Of a stretch of 64,000 nucleotides of DNA, positions 9,652-64,000 are shown piece after piece. The notes under the pieces were generated by a model. That model worked only from the letters and a program-made list of their open reading frames with translations. It made no database searches and was not told where the DNA came from. The DNA lies in the NCBI GenBank assembly GCA_035771165.1, contig JAWNZC010000472.1, positions 1,114,001-1,178,000 of the forward strand, read 5' to 3'. Position 1 is the stretch's first letter. Every line of letters starts with the position of its first letter. A program made the position numbers and the translations under genes. This DNA is from Paragorgia papillata. Lineage: Eukaryota; Cnidaria; Anthozoa; Scleralcyonacea; Coralliidae.

Positions 9652-12600
9652 GTGAGCAAAGGATAGGAGAATAGTTTCAAGTATAATTTACGTTGCAAAG
9701 AGTTTGCTGTGGGCCATAAAATATTAAGCATAAGTAATAATATAAAGATATGTACAAATAGTGAAAATTGTAATATCTAAAGTAATTGTACCCTAGGTAA
9801 AGTTATAACTTTAATAGGATAATTTTCTCACCACAAGGTATATATATATAATTATATGTAATTGTGAATATCTATATCTAGATATATCTATACTGTATAT
9901 ATATATATATATATATATATACAGTATAGATATATCACGGAATGTCGGAAAGTGCTCAATACGATAAAGGTAGAGCGAATATAGTATAGTTTAAGTGGGC
10001 TTACCTCAAAATGTTGAGTGTCGCAACTGTCAGTTTCACAAGTCGCCTGAAGATCACCCCGCGTGAAACTGACAGTTGTGACACTCAACATTTTGAGGTA
10101 AGCCCACTTAAACTATATATATATTGTGTCCATTCTGTATAATTGGAATAAAGACACTCGGCTTCACCTCATTCATGTCTGTATATATATATATAAATAT
10201 GTTGTGCATCCTTACTTTTTTAACGACATTCTTTGATGTCCTCCACCTTCTCCTTCGGACAGACAGGAACTCCATGTTGTCTTTAACCTTCCTCTTCCCC
10301 TCGCACCTTCCAACTCATACTTACACTGTGCTGTATTGGCAATAGAAGCGTTCCTAAAATATCGTTGCAATATATTCCTCAAGTTGACCAATTCAGTTGA
10401 TGAAAATTATTGCTAACTTCCTGTTTTGAATTTAAACAACCAATAAGAAACAAGATTATTTTCCAAACACCAATCAAATTCAAAACAGGAAGTTATCAAC
10501 AGATCTTATCAAATATATCTTGTTCAACTTGAGGAATATATTGCAACAATATTTTACAGAACATTTCTATTGTCATGACAGTACATATTTATTTTAATAA
10601 CAATATATAATGTGTTTTCTTGACTGTTGATTTTTCAAAATTTATTACAGTGTGGAAAGACTGTTATTTCCAATTATTTAGCTGATGCTACTGAAATATC
10701 TGGAGGGGATTACCATCCCACTCAGGGAGTGAGGTGAGATCTAGAGATCTACTAGATCTTATAGCCAAGGGGGAGGGGGGTGATTGCCCCCCCCCCCCAA
10801 TGGTCTCCAAGCCCATTCGAGGAACTTGTAGAGGGGGGTTACAGTTGTTTGAAGGCCAAGTGAGTATAGACAGTGATGTGTTAAAATATATATTGCAGAC
10901 ATGCATATGCTATAAATTATAAAACCTAGGGGCCTCCAACCTGTTTTTACATTTAAAACTTAGTTGTCTATAAATAAATCTAAAGATATTCTGACGTGTA
11001 TCATTCTATGTTCTGGTTTGATTTCAACAAAATTATGTAATTTATGGCTTTCAGACTGCTCTTAAATACTTGCTTCAAAATGCAGGAAATAGTGTTTCAG
11101 AGACCCTAGAAACCAAAAATTTTCCTGGGGAGCATGCCCTCCAGTAGACTGAAGTTCTTGCCCCCCCCCCAAACCTAAGGCCCTGGCTATGCACAAATGC
11201 TCCTATCTAAAAAAAAGGTTTTAAAATTCTGTCATCTGGAATCCGGATTTTTTATTTTATAAATATTTTAATATTTTTTTTTAATTTGAGGATTCTTGAA
11301 TTTGAGAGTTCTGGGATTTCTGTTGGTGGAAAAGAAGTGAGTTGCGAGGTGGAATTGTGGGATTGCAGTGGAGATCAAAAGTAAGTTGATCTAGAGATAA
11401 TTAAAGATAAAAAAACACGTTCTTACACCATATTAGACTAAAAGGGGAAGCACGGGTGGCGTGTGCTGTTAGGGCACTGCCTCTCACCGCTGTAGTTAAG
11501 CCCAGTTGGACGGGGTTAGTACTTGGATGGGTGACCGTCTGGGAATAACCCTGTTCTCGAACTTGAATTTCATGTGAGTAGAGTTTAGTTGGTCTCTCCT
11601 GTGCTTCGAGGGTTTTTCGCAGGGTTCTGCGGTTTTCCTCCCTCCGTAAAATTAACACTTAGGTCTTAGCTTATGTTGTGCACTTTTAACATGAGCCTCT
11701 GGCTTGGATGATTGGGCAACCACATCCTGTGTTTACAACGGTAAATAAATAAATCATTACTCATAAAATTTCTCTTTGGCTCGATGTGAGAAGCCATTGA
11801 CCCTTGAAACCTGACCAGAAAGTGGCAGAATGTTTTTCAATAAATTGTGTAATTTTATAAATGTTTCTCAGGTTTGAAAATTGCTGGCCAGCCATTCAGA
11901 AAGATGCCAATGGTGTATTGTTTGTTTATAACCCAGACAAAATTAACCATGGCAAAGAACTGGAGACTCTGTAAGTTCTGTAAATTTTCTGATTATATAT
12001 TTTTTATAAGTTTTACACATTAAAGTAACAAGTTAACAGATTGATTTATAATAATTTTATAATGAAACATTTATATGTTCGTTCGTTCGTTCGTTCGTTC
12101 GTTCGTTCGTTCGTTCGTTCGTTCCTTCCTTCCTTCCTTCCTTCCTTCCTTCCTTCCTTCCTTCCTTCCTTCCTTCCTTCCTTCCTTCCTTCCTTCCTTC
12201 CTTCCTTCCTTCCTTCCTTCCTTCCTTCCTTCCTTCCTTCCTTCCTTCCTTCCTTCCTTCCTTCGTTCATTTGTTCATTTATTCCAGGTATGTTCATTTT
12301 GTGCAAGAAAGTGGCCTAAGGGACAACCAATGTATGTTGTTTGCTCACCATAAACCAGGAACAAATGCAAAAAGCAGACAACAAGCTCGTAAGTATAACG
12401 TAATTAGTAAAAACCAACAACAAAAAAGTATGCCAGCGTTTGTAGAACTAAATATTTTGCCTCACTCTCTACTTTTCGATACTTGTACATTGGTTTTTAA
12501 CTTTTTGTTTTTATAACAACTTTTTTGTTTTGTTTTATTTAGCTTCCTCTCTTTCTAAGATTCCTTCCGTGCAAACTAATTTGGAAGAAGACCCTGATAT

Positions 12601-12694
12601 GGTGAAGAAAAAGTTCAATGATTTACTTTCCGTTTTGCTTCGTAGCTGGACTGACAGAAGAGACCAAGAAGAACTGAGTATAATGAACCATTGA
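9613..12694 (+). CDS. IFT22: Intraflagellar transport protein 22 (RABL5-like small GTPase)
   Basis: IFT22 is a Rab-like GTPase of the IFT-B train that moves cargo in cilia. Six coding exons join in phase: 9613-9651, 10651-10733, 11291-11380, 11872-11970, 12288-12388 and 12543-12694, giving 187 aa (human 185). The start MFKAKILVIG matches the family N-terminus. The P-loop GPRECGKT spans exons 1-2, HPTQGVRILEFE spans exons 2-3, the G3-like LWDCSGDQKFENCWP follows, and FAHHKPG is near residue 120. The C-terminus, with NLEEDPDMVKKKFNDLL and a final helix, also matches. A canonical Rab NKxD motif is not obvious, as in the family. Intron 2-3 contains a 5S-derived SINE upstream of exon 4, and exon 5 follows a long TTCC microsatellite. 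The reading frame is open upstream of this ATG, so an N-terminal extension is possible. Confidence 0.93.
9890..9936. repeat. TA microsatellite
   Basis: An AT dinucleotide run flanked by CTGTATA and TATACAG, forming a palindrome in the first IFT22 intron. Confidence 0.8.
9986..10117. mobile_element. Short foldback, arms with AGTGGGCTTACCTCAAAATG
   Basis: Arms of roughly 55-60 bp flank a spacer of about 15 bp. It would form a long hairpin if transcribed with the IFT22 pre-mRNA. Confidence 0.8.
10325..10583. mobile_element. Second copy of the GGCAATAGAAGCGTTCC foldback
   Basis: Same ends and inner CAAAACAGGAAGTTA pair as the element at 6719-6998, here in the first IFT22 intron close to exon 2. 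Confidence 0.8.
11445..11754 (+). mobile_element. 5S-rRNA-derived SINE, copy 1
   Basis: It contains TTAGTACTTGGATGGGTGAC, very close to the 5S rRNA internal control region (TTAGTACTTGGATGGGAGAC), preceded by GTTAAGCCCAGTTGGAC as in box A. The unrelated tail has GTTTAGTTGGTCTCTCC and ends in AAATAAATAAAT. It lies in an IFT22 intron, sense orientation. Confidence 0.9.
12075..12264 (+). repeat. TTCG/TTCC tetranucleotide microsatellite
   Basis: About 12 TTCG units followed by about 36 TTCC units, ending 23 bases before the acceptor of IFT22 exon 5. It is open in several frames on both strands; none is a gene. Confidence 0.95.
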
Positions 12695-12750
12695 AACATT
12701 ACGCTGAAAAAAATAATGGCGTTGTCATCATAAAAGCTTTGTTACCATAC

Positions 12751-12756
12751 AATAAA
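12751..12756 (+). terminator. IFT22 polyadenylation signal
   Basis: AATAAA 57 bp after the IFT22 stop codon, followed by a T-rich stretch. Confidence 0.65.
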
Positions 12757-12876
12757 CTTTTCTATGTAACTTGTTTCGCAACGCGTCGTTGCAAGAAAAG
12801 TTGCACGAACCATTGCAGCGTAATTTTGCAGCGTGTAACTAAACATGTTGTGCTGAGAAAAATTATGTGAATAATA

Positions 12877-13355
12877 CAAAGGGGATATTACACGGGGGCG
12901 AGAAGATATGGATTTTATGTTCGAGTGGCAAGGACAATATCTCACGAGTGAGCCGCAGCGAACGAGTGAGATATTGCTCTTGCCACGAGAACATAAAATC
13001 CATATCTTTGAGCAACCATGTAATGTTCTATTTATTATATGGACAATGAAATTATGCATGGAAGTGATGTTGATAAACTGGGTTGAATGCAAAAACTACA
13101 ACCGCTTTTTGAAAATACAAATGAAAAATACAACAGCTTCTTCGAATACGTCATTTTACGTGAAAAACTGAAGTTTAAACTGGCTCAAATTTACTTGATT
13201 CGAAACTTACGGCAAAAGGCGTAAATTTTGACTTGTCGATATGTCACTCGCGAGCGTTACATATGAGAAATACGCCACTCGGTTCCCGGATGTAGTGAAA
13301 TATGGGTCAGTCTACGAGTGTTTTAGTTGCTAGTAAAATACTCTTCTCCATATAA
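12877..13355 (+). mobile_element. About 480-bp element with palindromic head, copy 1
   Basis: The left part is a palindrome (GATATGGATTTTATGTTCGA and complement around a short loop). The right part ends AGTAAAATACTCTTCTCCAT. A near full-length copy lies in the opposite orientation at 58978-59456. Reading frames across the palindrome are spurious. Confidence 0.8.
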
Positions 13356-14400
13356 TAAAAATCGTGCGTTGCTGACAAAGTAGAATCGAGTTCTACTTTG
13401 TGCAACATTGCAGTAAGCAACTTGTTTTGCAACGATCATGGTCCGCATTGCGCAGCATGCAACTTGTCTTGCAACAGTTACGTTACCTTCTCAAACTCAT
13501 TAATAATTCATGAGGAAAACATAATGGAACAATTACCGAGACGTTGTTGTGAAATGTGGTAATAAACGCCCATAAATTAAGACAAGTTTTACCTCAGATT
13601 AAGACAAGTTTTACCTCAAATTTCTCTTTAAATACTGATTTGTTTGAGAAGCTATACCATACACTCGAAAGCCGTTTATTATCTGATTTAAAAATACCTC
13701 GAAGTGAGTTAAAAAACACACTTCTCGGTGTTTTCAAATCAGATAATAAACTGGCTTCTCGTGTATGATGTAATACGTAACGAACGGGTTGTGAGGTAAG
13801 TTGCACTGTATATATATATGACAAGGCCTTGAATGTACATATTTGTAAAATAATTATTTAAAGTTAAATCAACGTCAACCTCTGTCTAATGGTAATGGTT
13901 TTGGTCGTATAAAGAACTATATTGCATAATACCCCTCAAGACATTTCCATGGAGTAAATCTTTCTGAATTAATTCAAGTATACGCGCTCCCCACATCTTC
14001 AAGAGTTGGTAGTGCAAAAGTTGCTTTATAGTTTATTAATATTTACCCGCCCCCCTAAATTTATGAAAGGATAGTGCTGTCCATTTTCACGCAAAAACGG
14101 ACGTAACGCTGAATCAGCGTTTTCGAAAGTCTCCGTTTTCACTAATTAAACGGGTGTCGAGTAGCCTGCGTGCAAATCGATACAAAAACGATCATGTGGA
14201 CGCGAATATTTTGATACTAGCTTTTGATTACCAGCTCGACTCGAAACGGAGAGATTTGGAAACGCGTACAACACGCCACGCCTCCCCCCTCGGGTGAACT
14301 CCCCTTTCACCTCTCAGTCCCTTCCCCTCTTCGAAATTCCCCACATGCTACATTCTCCATAGTTTCCCACCTCATTCAAACGACGATACTCAAGAAAGTG
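13356..14400. other. Gene-free spacer with a partial foldback
   Basis: Holds an imperfect foldback at about 13560-13800 (arms with TTTATTATCTGATTT) and AT-rich DNA. At 14065-14200 there is a fragment with AAGTCTCCGTTTTC and CAAAAACGGACG motifs shared with the element at 39288-40101. No exon is supported. Confidence 0.5.
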
Positions 14401-14408
14401 TTTTAAAT

Positions 14409-14940
14409 ACAAAGACGGAGTTGGCAAACTCGAGTGGGGTGGGCAAACTCGGGTGGAGTGGGCAATCTCGGGTGGAGTGGGCAATCTCGGGTGGAGTGGG
14501 CAATCTCGGGTGGAGTGGGCAATCTCGAGTGGGGTGGGCAAACTGAGGTGGAGTGGGCAATCTCGGGTGGAGTTGGCAAACTCGGGTGGAGTGGGCAAAC
14601 TCGGGTGGAGTGGGCAAACTCGGGTGGAGTGGGCAATCTCGGGTGGGGTGGGCAAACTCGGGTGGAGTGGGCAATCTCGGGTGGAGTTGGCAAACTCGAG
14701 TGGGGTGGGCAAACTCGGGTGGAGTGGGCAAACTCGAGTGGGGTGGGCAAACTCGGGTGGAGTGGGCAATCTCGGGTGGAGTGGGCAGTCTCGGGTGGAT
14801 TGGGCAAACTCGGGTGGAGTGGGCAATCTCGGGTGGAGTGGGCAATCTCGGGTGGAGTGGGCAATCTCGGGTGGAGTGGGCAAACTCGGGTGGAGTGGGC
14901 AAACTCGGGTGGAGTGGGCAATCTCGGGTGGAGTGGGCAA
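14409..14940. repeat. 18-bp minisatellite (about 29 units)
   Basis: Unit near CTCGGGTGGAGTGGGCAA, with the last bases varying between CAAACTC and CAATCTC and some GAGTGGGG variants. Because 18 is divisible by three, all frames stay open on both strands, producing several long but meaningless reading frames. Confidence 0.95.
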
Positions 14941-15109
14941 GGGGTGTCACATTGGCCACAGACTGCAGAGTTGCCTGTGGAGTAGGCTAAAGATGTTTGT
15001 CCCATTTGAGGCAGCACTTCACTTGCGTTAGTAACTTCTAGTATTATATGTTATAACTAATAAACTGCACTCGTTAAGGCCATTCCCATCAACCCTTGCG
15101 AACTCTGTT

Positions 15110-15190
15110 GGACAAACTGAGTGTACTGAGCATGCGCAGAAAATATTTTCAAAGCTCCGCCATTTTGAAGCCGCCAAGTCGCTACTGTGA
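15110..15190 (+). promoter_or_regulatory. Probable promoter of the SRCAP-like gene
   Basis: It contains GAGCATGCGCAG, which resembles an NRF1 half-site pair, and CCGCCATTTTGAAGCCGCC, which resembles YY1 sites. There is no TATA box. This fits a housekeeping promoter shortly before a spliced 5' UTR. The assignment is by motif and position only. Confidence 0.4.
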
Positions 15191-15705
15191 AGCCAAAGGA
15201 AGGCGAAAAAGAAACTGAAATAAACGCTTCAAATTTTCCCTTAGACGTGTTTCTTATTGAAGAATATGGCTCATCAGTCTTTTGTTTACAAGGATTGAGT
15301 AAAATACGGCTTGGATGGTAAGAATTTAATAACTTTTTTTTCAAAATTGTGAACGGCTTCTGAGATCATTGATACTCCCTCAAAAACCATCATGGCGGAC
15401 TTGTCATAAAAAAAAGTCCGTAATAATATTAACTGCTCATGTGTTTTCTCATGTTTCTTATTAACTTTTAGGTCGCCGTACTGAATCCAGTGTTGGTTTC
15501 TCTTCCATGAATAATGTTTTCTACCTTTTGGACTTTATATAATGTTTAAAAACAGTCCTTTTCAACCTAACGATAATGGATTATTTGCCCAAAAGGAAAC
15601 ATACAGTATCGTATCTTGCCTAAAAGGGGACAGTGGTTGCAAAGGATTATTGTCAATACCTGAAAACTGCTGTAAAATTTTTTATCTGGTTCAAATCTCT
15701 TGTGC
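15191..15705 (+). other. Probable 5' UTR with one intron and a short uORF
   Basis: A possible non-coding first exon ends at TGGATG|GTAAGA (donor 15319), and an acceptor TTTTAG at 15471 starts the exon that leads to the ATG at 15706. The first exon holds a ten-codon uORF that starts MAHQ (near 15267), the same four residues as the main protein start. Confidence 0.4.
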
Positions 15706-60986
<45,281 letters not shown>

Positions 60987-62410
60987 TTTAAATGTAAGGT
61001 TATTCACCATAATTATTTTAATTAAATTAATGTCCAGTTAGGCTTGGGACCACTGACAAACGGCTGGTGAGCCTTTTCAAAGTTGCAAATAGCCAACAAA
61101 GTGTGACTATTGCTTACCGCCATTTGCAAGCCACTGTTAGGCTTGCAATTATTTTCATGTTTGTTTACATTTGAAAGTTGCAAGTTTCACCAGAAAACGT
61201 TGAACATTTAAAAACAAATCAATCAACTTGCAGCGTCATTTTGACAGGTTTCTTTGAAATCACACTGCAAATTGATTGGTTTAGTAAATGTTCAACATTT
61301 TCTGGTGAAATTTTCAACTTTCAAACGTGAAAATAATTGCAAGCCTATAAACGGTGGCTTGCAAATAGCAGTAATGTGTAGGCAACAAAGACAAAATATT
61401 TACAAAAAAAACCACTTCAGCAAAACATATCAATGCCATAGTTTTGCATTTGAAAATTGAATCCTCTCTCCACTAGTTGTCTATCACCAATAGACAGCGA
61501 GTAGCTCAGCCAATTAGAACACAGGAATTGCTATTGCAAATAAGAGTCTCACGACTACTAATAAAAGATTGGAAAAGGCAGTGAATTCCTGCTTTTTGGC
61601 AAATTGCCAGACTTAAAATAAAGATGTGGACTTTGGTGCACAATACCAAAAAATTATTTGTGTGCCAACATGTCACGTTTCTTTCTTAATAATACACAAC
61701 CCAATCAAATTTCTCCTAAAAATGTAGAAAGGGTTTGCACGCAGTCTGTGAAACCAATGACCTATTTTTAGTCCCTTGCAATTATAATACATAATACACG
61801 CAGGTCATTCATTATAATAAGAATATTTTATTTGCCTTGTAAAGATTGTAAATGTCTGCCCTAGTACAAGGTTTTGGCTTTGTACATCTAATAGGGGAAG
61901 CCTTAGGCAATTTTAGTACATGTATGTGAAAACTTGGATAATTATTCCGCTGGTTTGTCAACTTAAATATTAGTATGAATGTCTTTTGTAAATATCTGAA
62001 TAAAGTTTTTAAACACAATTGGTTAAATTTGTCTGGCAAGAGTTATACCAGAAGTTTGTTTTGTACGGTCAAATTTTTACAAAGTTGGTATGGGAATTTA
62101 ACTAACCAATACGTTTTCCTACCAATGAAGTTCTTATGTGTACACAGTTATGATTTGGCAAAGAAAACCTAATCCAGAAATATCTTGAAACTTGTATTTT
62201 TGGTAAGAGAAGACAGAACTCTGACCATATTATCTATTATTTAGGTAAATTTCAAACTCATTTTGCTTAGTGGCTTCAAAATGATGCTGATGATAGACAA
62301 TTGTTCTTATTCTGTCAAGGTCTGACATGACATCAATAATTCAGGCTTCAATAATTTGATATATATATATAATTATATGCTGTTACCATAGATACATTTA
62401 TTGTACACAA
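60987..62410. other. Intergenic region between convergent genes
   Basis: Holds a foldback at about 61068-61376 (arms with AATGTTCAACATTTTCTGGT and CTTGCAATTATTTTC), AT-rich DNA, candidate polyadenylation signals for the SRCAP-like gene (ATTAAA 61021, AATAAA 61617), and a TA run near 62361. No exon is supported. Confidence 0.5.
62397..62402 (-). terminator. BACURD polyadenylation signal
   Basis: TTTATT here reads AATAAA on the minus strand, only nine bases beyond the stop codon, implying an unusually short 3' UTR unless a later site is used. Confidence 0.4.
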
Positions 62411-63636
62411 CTATTCCCCAACTCCACTCCTGTGCCTGCGAACAGGCTCGTCTTCCTCGTCATCTGCAACCACATGTGTCCCCCCTAGAGCCCTCAATAA
62501 CTCCGCATCAGGCTGGCTATTTCCATACACCTTTTCATAGAGTAAAATGTTCAAAGCTTCCTCGTATATCCTCGCCTCAGGAAACTCCACCTTTGTGTGT
62601 TTTCGTTCTGTTGCGTATACAATTGAGGTACAGCAAATCTCAGCAACTTTTTTGCCGTAGCCGTAGAATGTCCAACAACAGATTTCTCCACTACCAATCA
62701 CATTTTTAATGAATAAAACACGTTCGTAGAAGCGTAATGAAAGTTTGTCAAAAAGTTCAATGTTCTTCAAAAGATTATCATCTGAATGACTAAAAGGAAA
62801 CAAAATATAAAATAATATAAGAGTAGATTTAATATTATTAATGACTAGGATTTGAAATTATGCTGTCAATTTTCAAATTCATGTTTATTTACAGACACTT
62901 AAGTACATGGGGTGTTGGTGGCACAATGGTTTAGCCCAATGTCTTTCACCTCTGCGAGCTGAGTCCGATTTCTGCTCTCAGCAGTCATCGGATTGAAAAA
63001 TTTCACCTTGGCCACATGTGAGAAGAGTGCTTCCAGTTTGACTCTACCAAACACCAGGTTATTACTTTGTGTTTCGCGCACGAATATGCATTAGGGTAAG
63101 GATTGGGATCAGGGTGTTTTCAGGGTCAGGGTCAAAGAATAACAAATTTGTGTGCTCAATAGCCTGTGTGTTTAGATATAACTGATAGGGTTATCCAGTA
63201 TAAATATATAAGTTAGTTTGTTCATGTTGGAATCTCACCTGGTGTACGAATACTTGTTATTTGAACGATTGTACAGAAACTTTATAACAGGCTGAAAATA
63301 TATAAAAATCCAAACATGACATTAACAATCAAAAAATAAGGTGTCATCTGAAAAAATGTCCAGAAAACATTTATACCTTTTCAGTTTGGCTGACCAGTAA
63401 TTTTTCTTGTTTTACTGAAGTTGGCAATCGAACAATACAACATGGAGGAATTTCTTCTTGTTTTTTCTTCAATGATTCCTCACATTGAGTTACCAACTCT
63501 TCTATTAAATAAAATTTAGCTTCAGCCAGTAATTCTTCAAGTTCCTGCTGAGCTTCAGGCAACGAGAGTGTTCCATCTCTGAGAAAGTTAAGAATGCCAC
63601 CAAAATGCTTGCCAGATCGATCAATCAATATCCATC
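62411..63636 (-). CDS. KCTD10: BACURD-type BTB/KCTD protein, last three exons (partial gene)
   Basis: BACURD proteins (KCTD10, KCTD13, TNFAIP1) are BTB adaptors that recruit RhoA and other substrates to cullin-3 ubiquitin ligases. Minus-strand exons 63377-63636, 63239-63291 and 62411-62789 join in phase to 229 residues. They start [20 protein letters not shown] (end of the BTB/T1 domain), then pass [58 protein letters not shown] and [20 protein letters not shown], all diagnostic. The first coding exon(s), with most of the BTB domain, lie beyond 64,000. Most of the C-terminus after the conserved block is variable, ending [10 protein letters not shown]. Which vertebrate paralogue is closest cannot be said; one ancestral gene is likely. 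Confidence 0.93.
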
Positions 63637-63727
63637 CTATTTTAAGTATACAGTACAGTGTAAAATAATTATATATACTGTATATGTACTGTATTTACAG
63701 TGAGTATGGGTGGGTAATTTATTATAA

Positions 63728-63830
63728 CAGTGGAACCTCGTTAATACGACCACCGTCGGGCCAAAAAAATGTGGTTGTAATAATGGGGTGGTCGTATTAA
63801 CGGGGTGGTATTACACTACTTAGAATGTAT
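63728..63830. mobile_element. Short element with CCTCGTTAATACGACCACC end
   Basis: Foldback with GGAACCTCGTTAATACGACC on the left and GGTCGTATTAACGGGGTGG on the right, in the BACURD intron. From memory, such sequences are common in marine invertebrate genomes. Confidence 0.6.
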
Positions 63831-64000
63831 TCAGGCCAGAATATTGTTAGTATATTCCAATATATTGTTAGAATATTGTTAGTATATTCCAATGTATAGT
63901 CAAACCGGATGTTCTCTTGCGTATGATTTTTTATAAGCTGAAAAATTAAATGAAGGCATGTTGATTTCCACAAAAAATTATTTAAAAAAATGGCAGAAAT

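Noticed and set aside
10724..10906. Reading frames after IFT22 exon 2 (both strands)
   Set aside because: Intronic continuation past a clear AG|GTGAGA donor; the minus-strand frame is its shadow.
11500..11560. Functional 5S rRNA gene
   Set aside because: Only the internal control region is 5S-like; the 5' third is replaced and the body is shared with dispersed SINE copies.
14314..15031. Six overlapping long reading frames with PTPPEFAHST or GGVGNLGWSGQ repeats
   Set aside because: Translation of an 18-bp minisatellite that is open in all frames; no start, splice or domain evidence.
62899..63081. Minus-strand 60-aa frame in the BACURD intron
   Set aside because: Not related to BACURD, lies in an intron whose flanking exons join perfectly without it, and has no domain signal.

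Overview
This window is nuclear DNA from an animal, most likely an early-branching, cnidarian-like metazoan. That placement is an inference. The genes are intron-rich with GT-AG boundaries and match bilaterian orthologues well. The sequence is AT-rich and full of small foldback (MITE-like) elements, 5S-rRNA-derived SINEs and microsatellites. There is no operon structure, no CRISPR array, and no bacterial or viral gene set.

Layout. (1) 1-3,540: the first exon of tektin-1 on the minus strand, divergent from a single-exon gene of unknown function on the plus strand that carries an in-frame run of nine 7-residue repeats. (2) 3,540-7,160: no recognised gene, several foldback elements. (3) 7,160-12,760: the complete six-exon core of IFT22/RABL5 (187 aa), with two possible upstream exons that would extend its N-terminus. 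(4) 12,695-15,700: mobile DNA, an 18-bp minisatellite, then a probable promoter and non-coding exon. (5) 15,706-60,986: one large plus-strand gene for a Swr1-class chromatin remodeller. I joined 43 coding exons by hand, with all phases consistent, giving 2,847 aa: HSA domain, split SNF2 ATPase closest to SRCAP, then a SANT domain and Q-rich tail like EP400/Domino-A. One exon can also be read through to a stop, giving a 1,992-aa form without SANT, similar to the DOM-A/DOM-B choice at Drosophila domino. (6) 62,411-63,636 and beyond: the last three exons of a BACURD (KCTD10/KCTD13/TNFAIP1) gene on the minus strand, convergent with the remodeller.

Main discovery candidate: the remodeller gene appears to host two snoRNA families in its introns, one copy per intron. 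Four introns carry a box C/D RNA whose guide next to box D' is complementary to the conserved 28S segment AAACACGGACC, the U18-type target. Four other introns carry a 136-148-nt hairpin-H-hairpin-AUA RNA of the H/ACA class with a strongly conserved 3' hairpin. A chromatin remodeller would thus be tied through its introns to rRNA modification.

Other points of note: at least six copies of a 5S-derived SINE, one split by a LINE tail; inverted tRNA-derived SINE heads; long microsatellites lying just upstream of 3' splice sites; a GC-AG intron; and X-box-like motifs upstream of the two ciliary genes (tektin-1, IFT22). Functional and RNA claims rest on sequence reading and memory of the families; no database search was possible.
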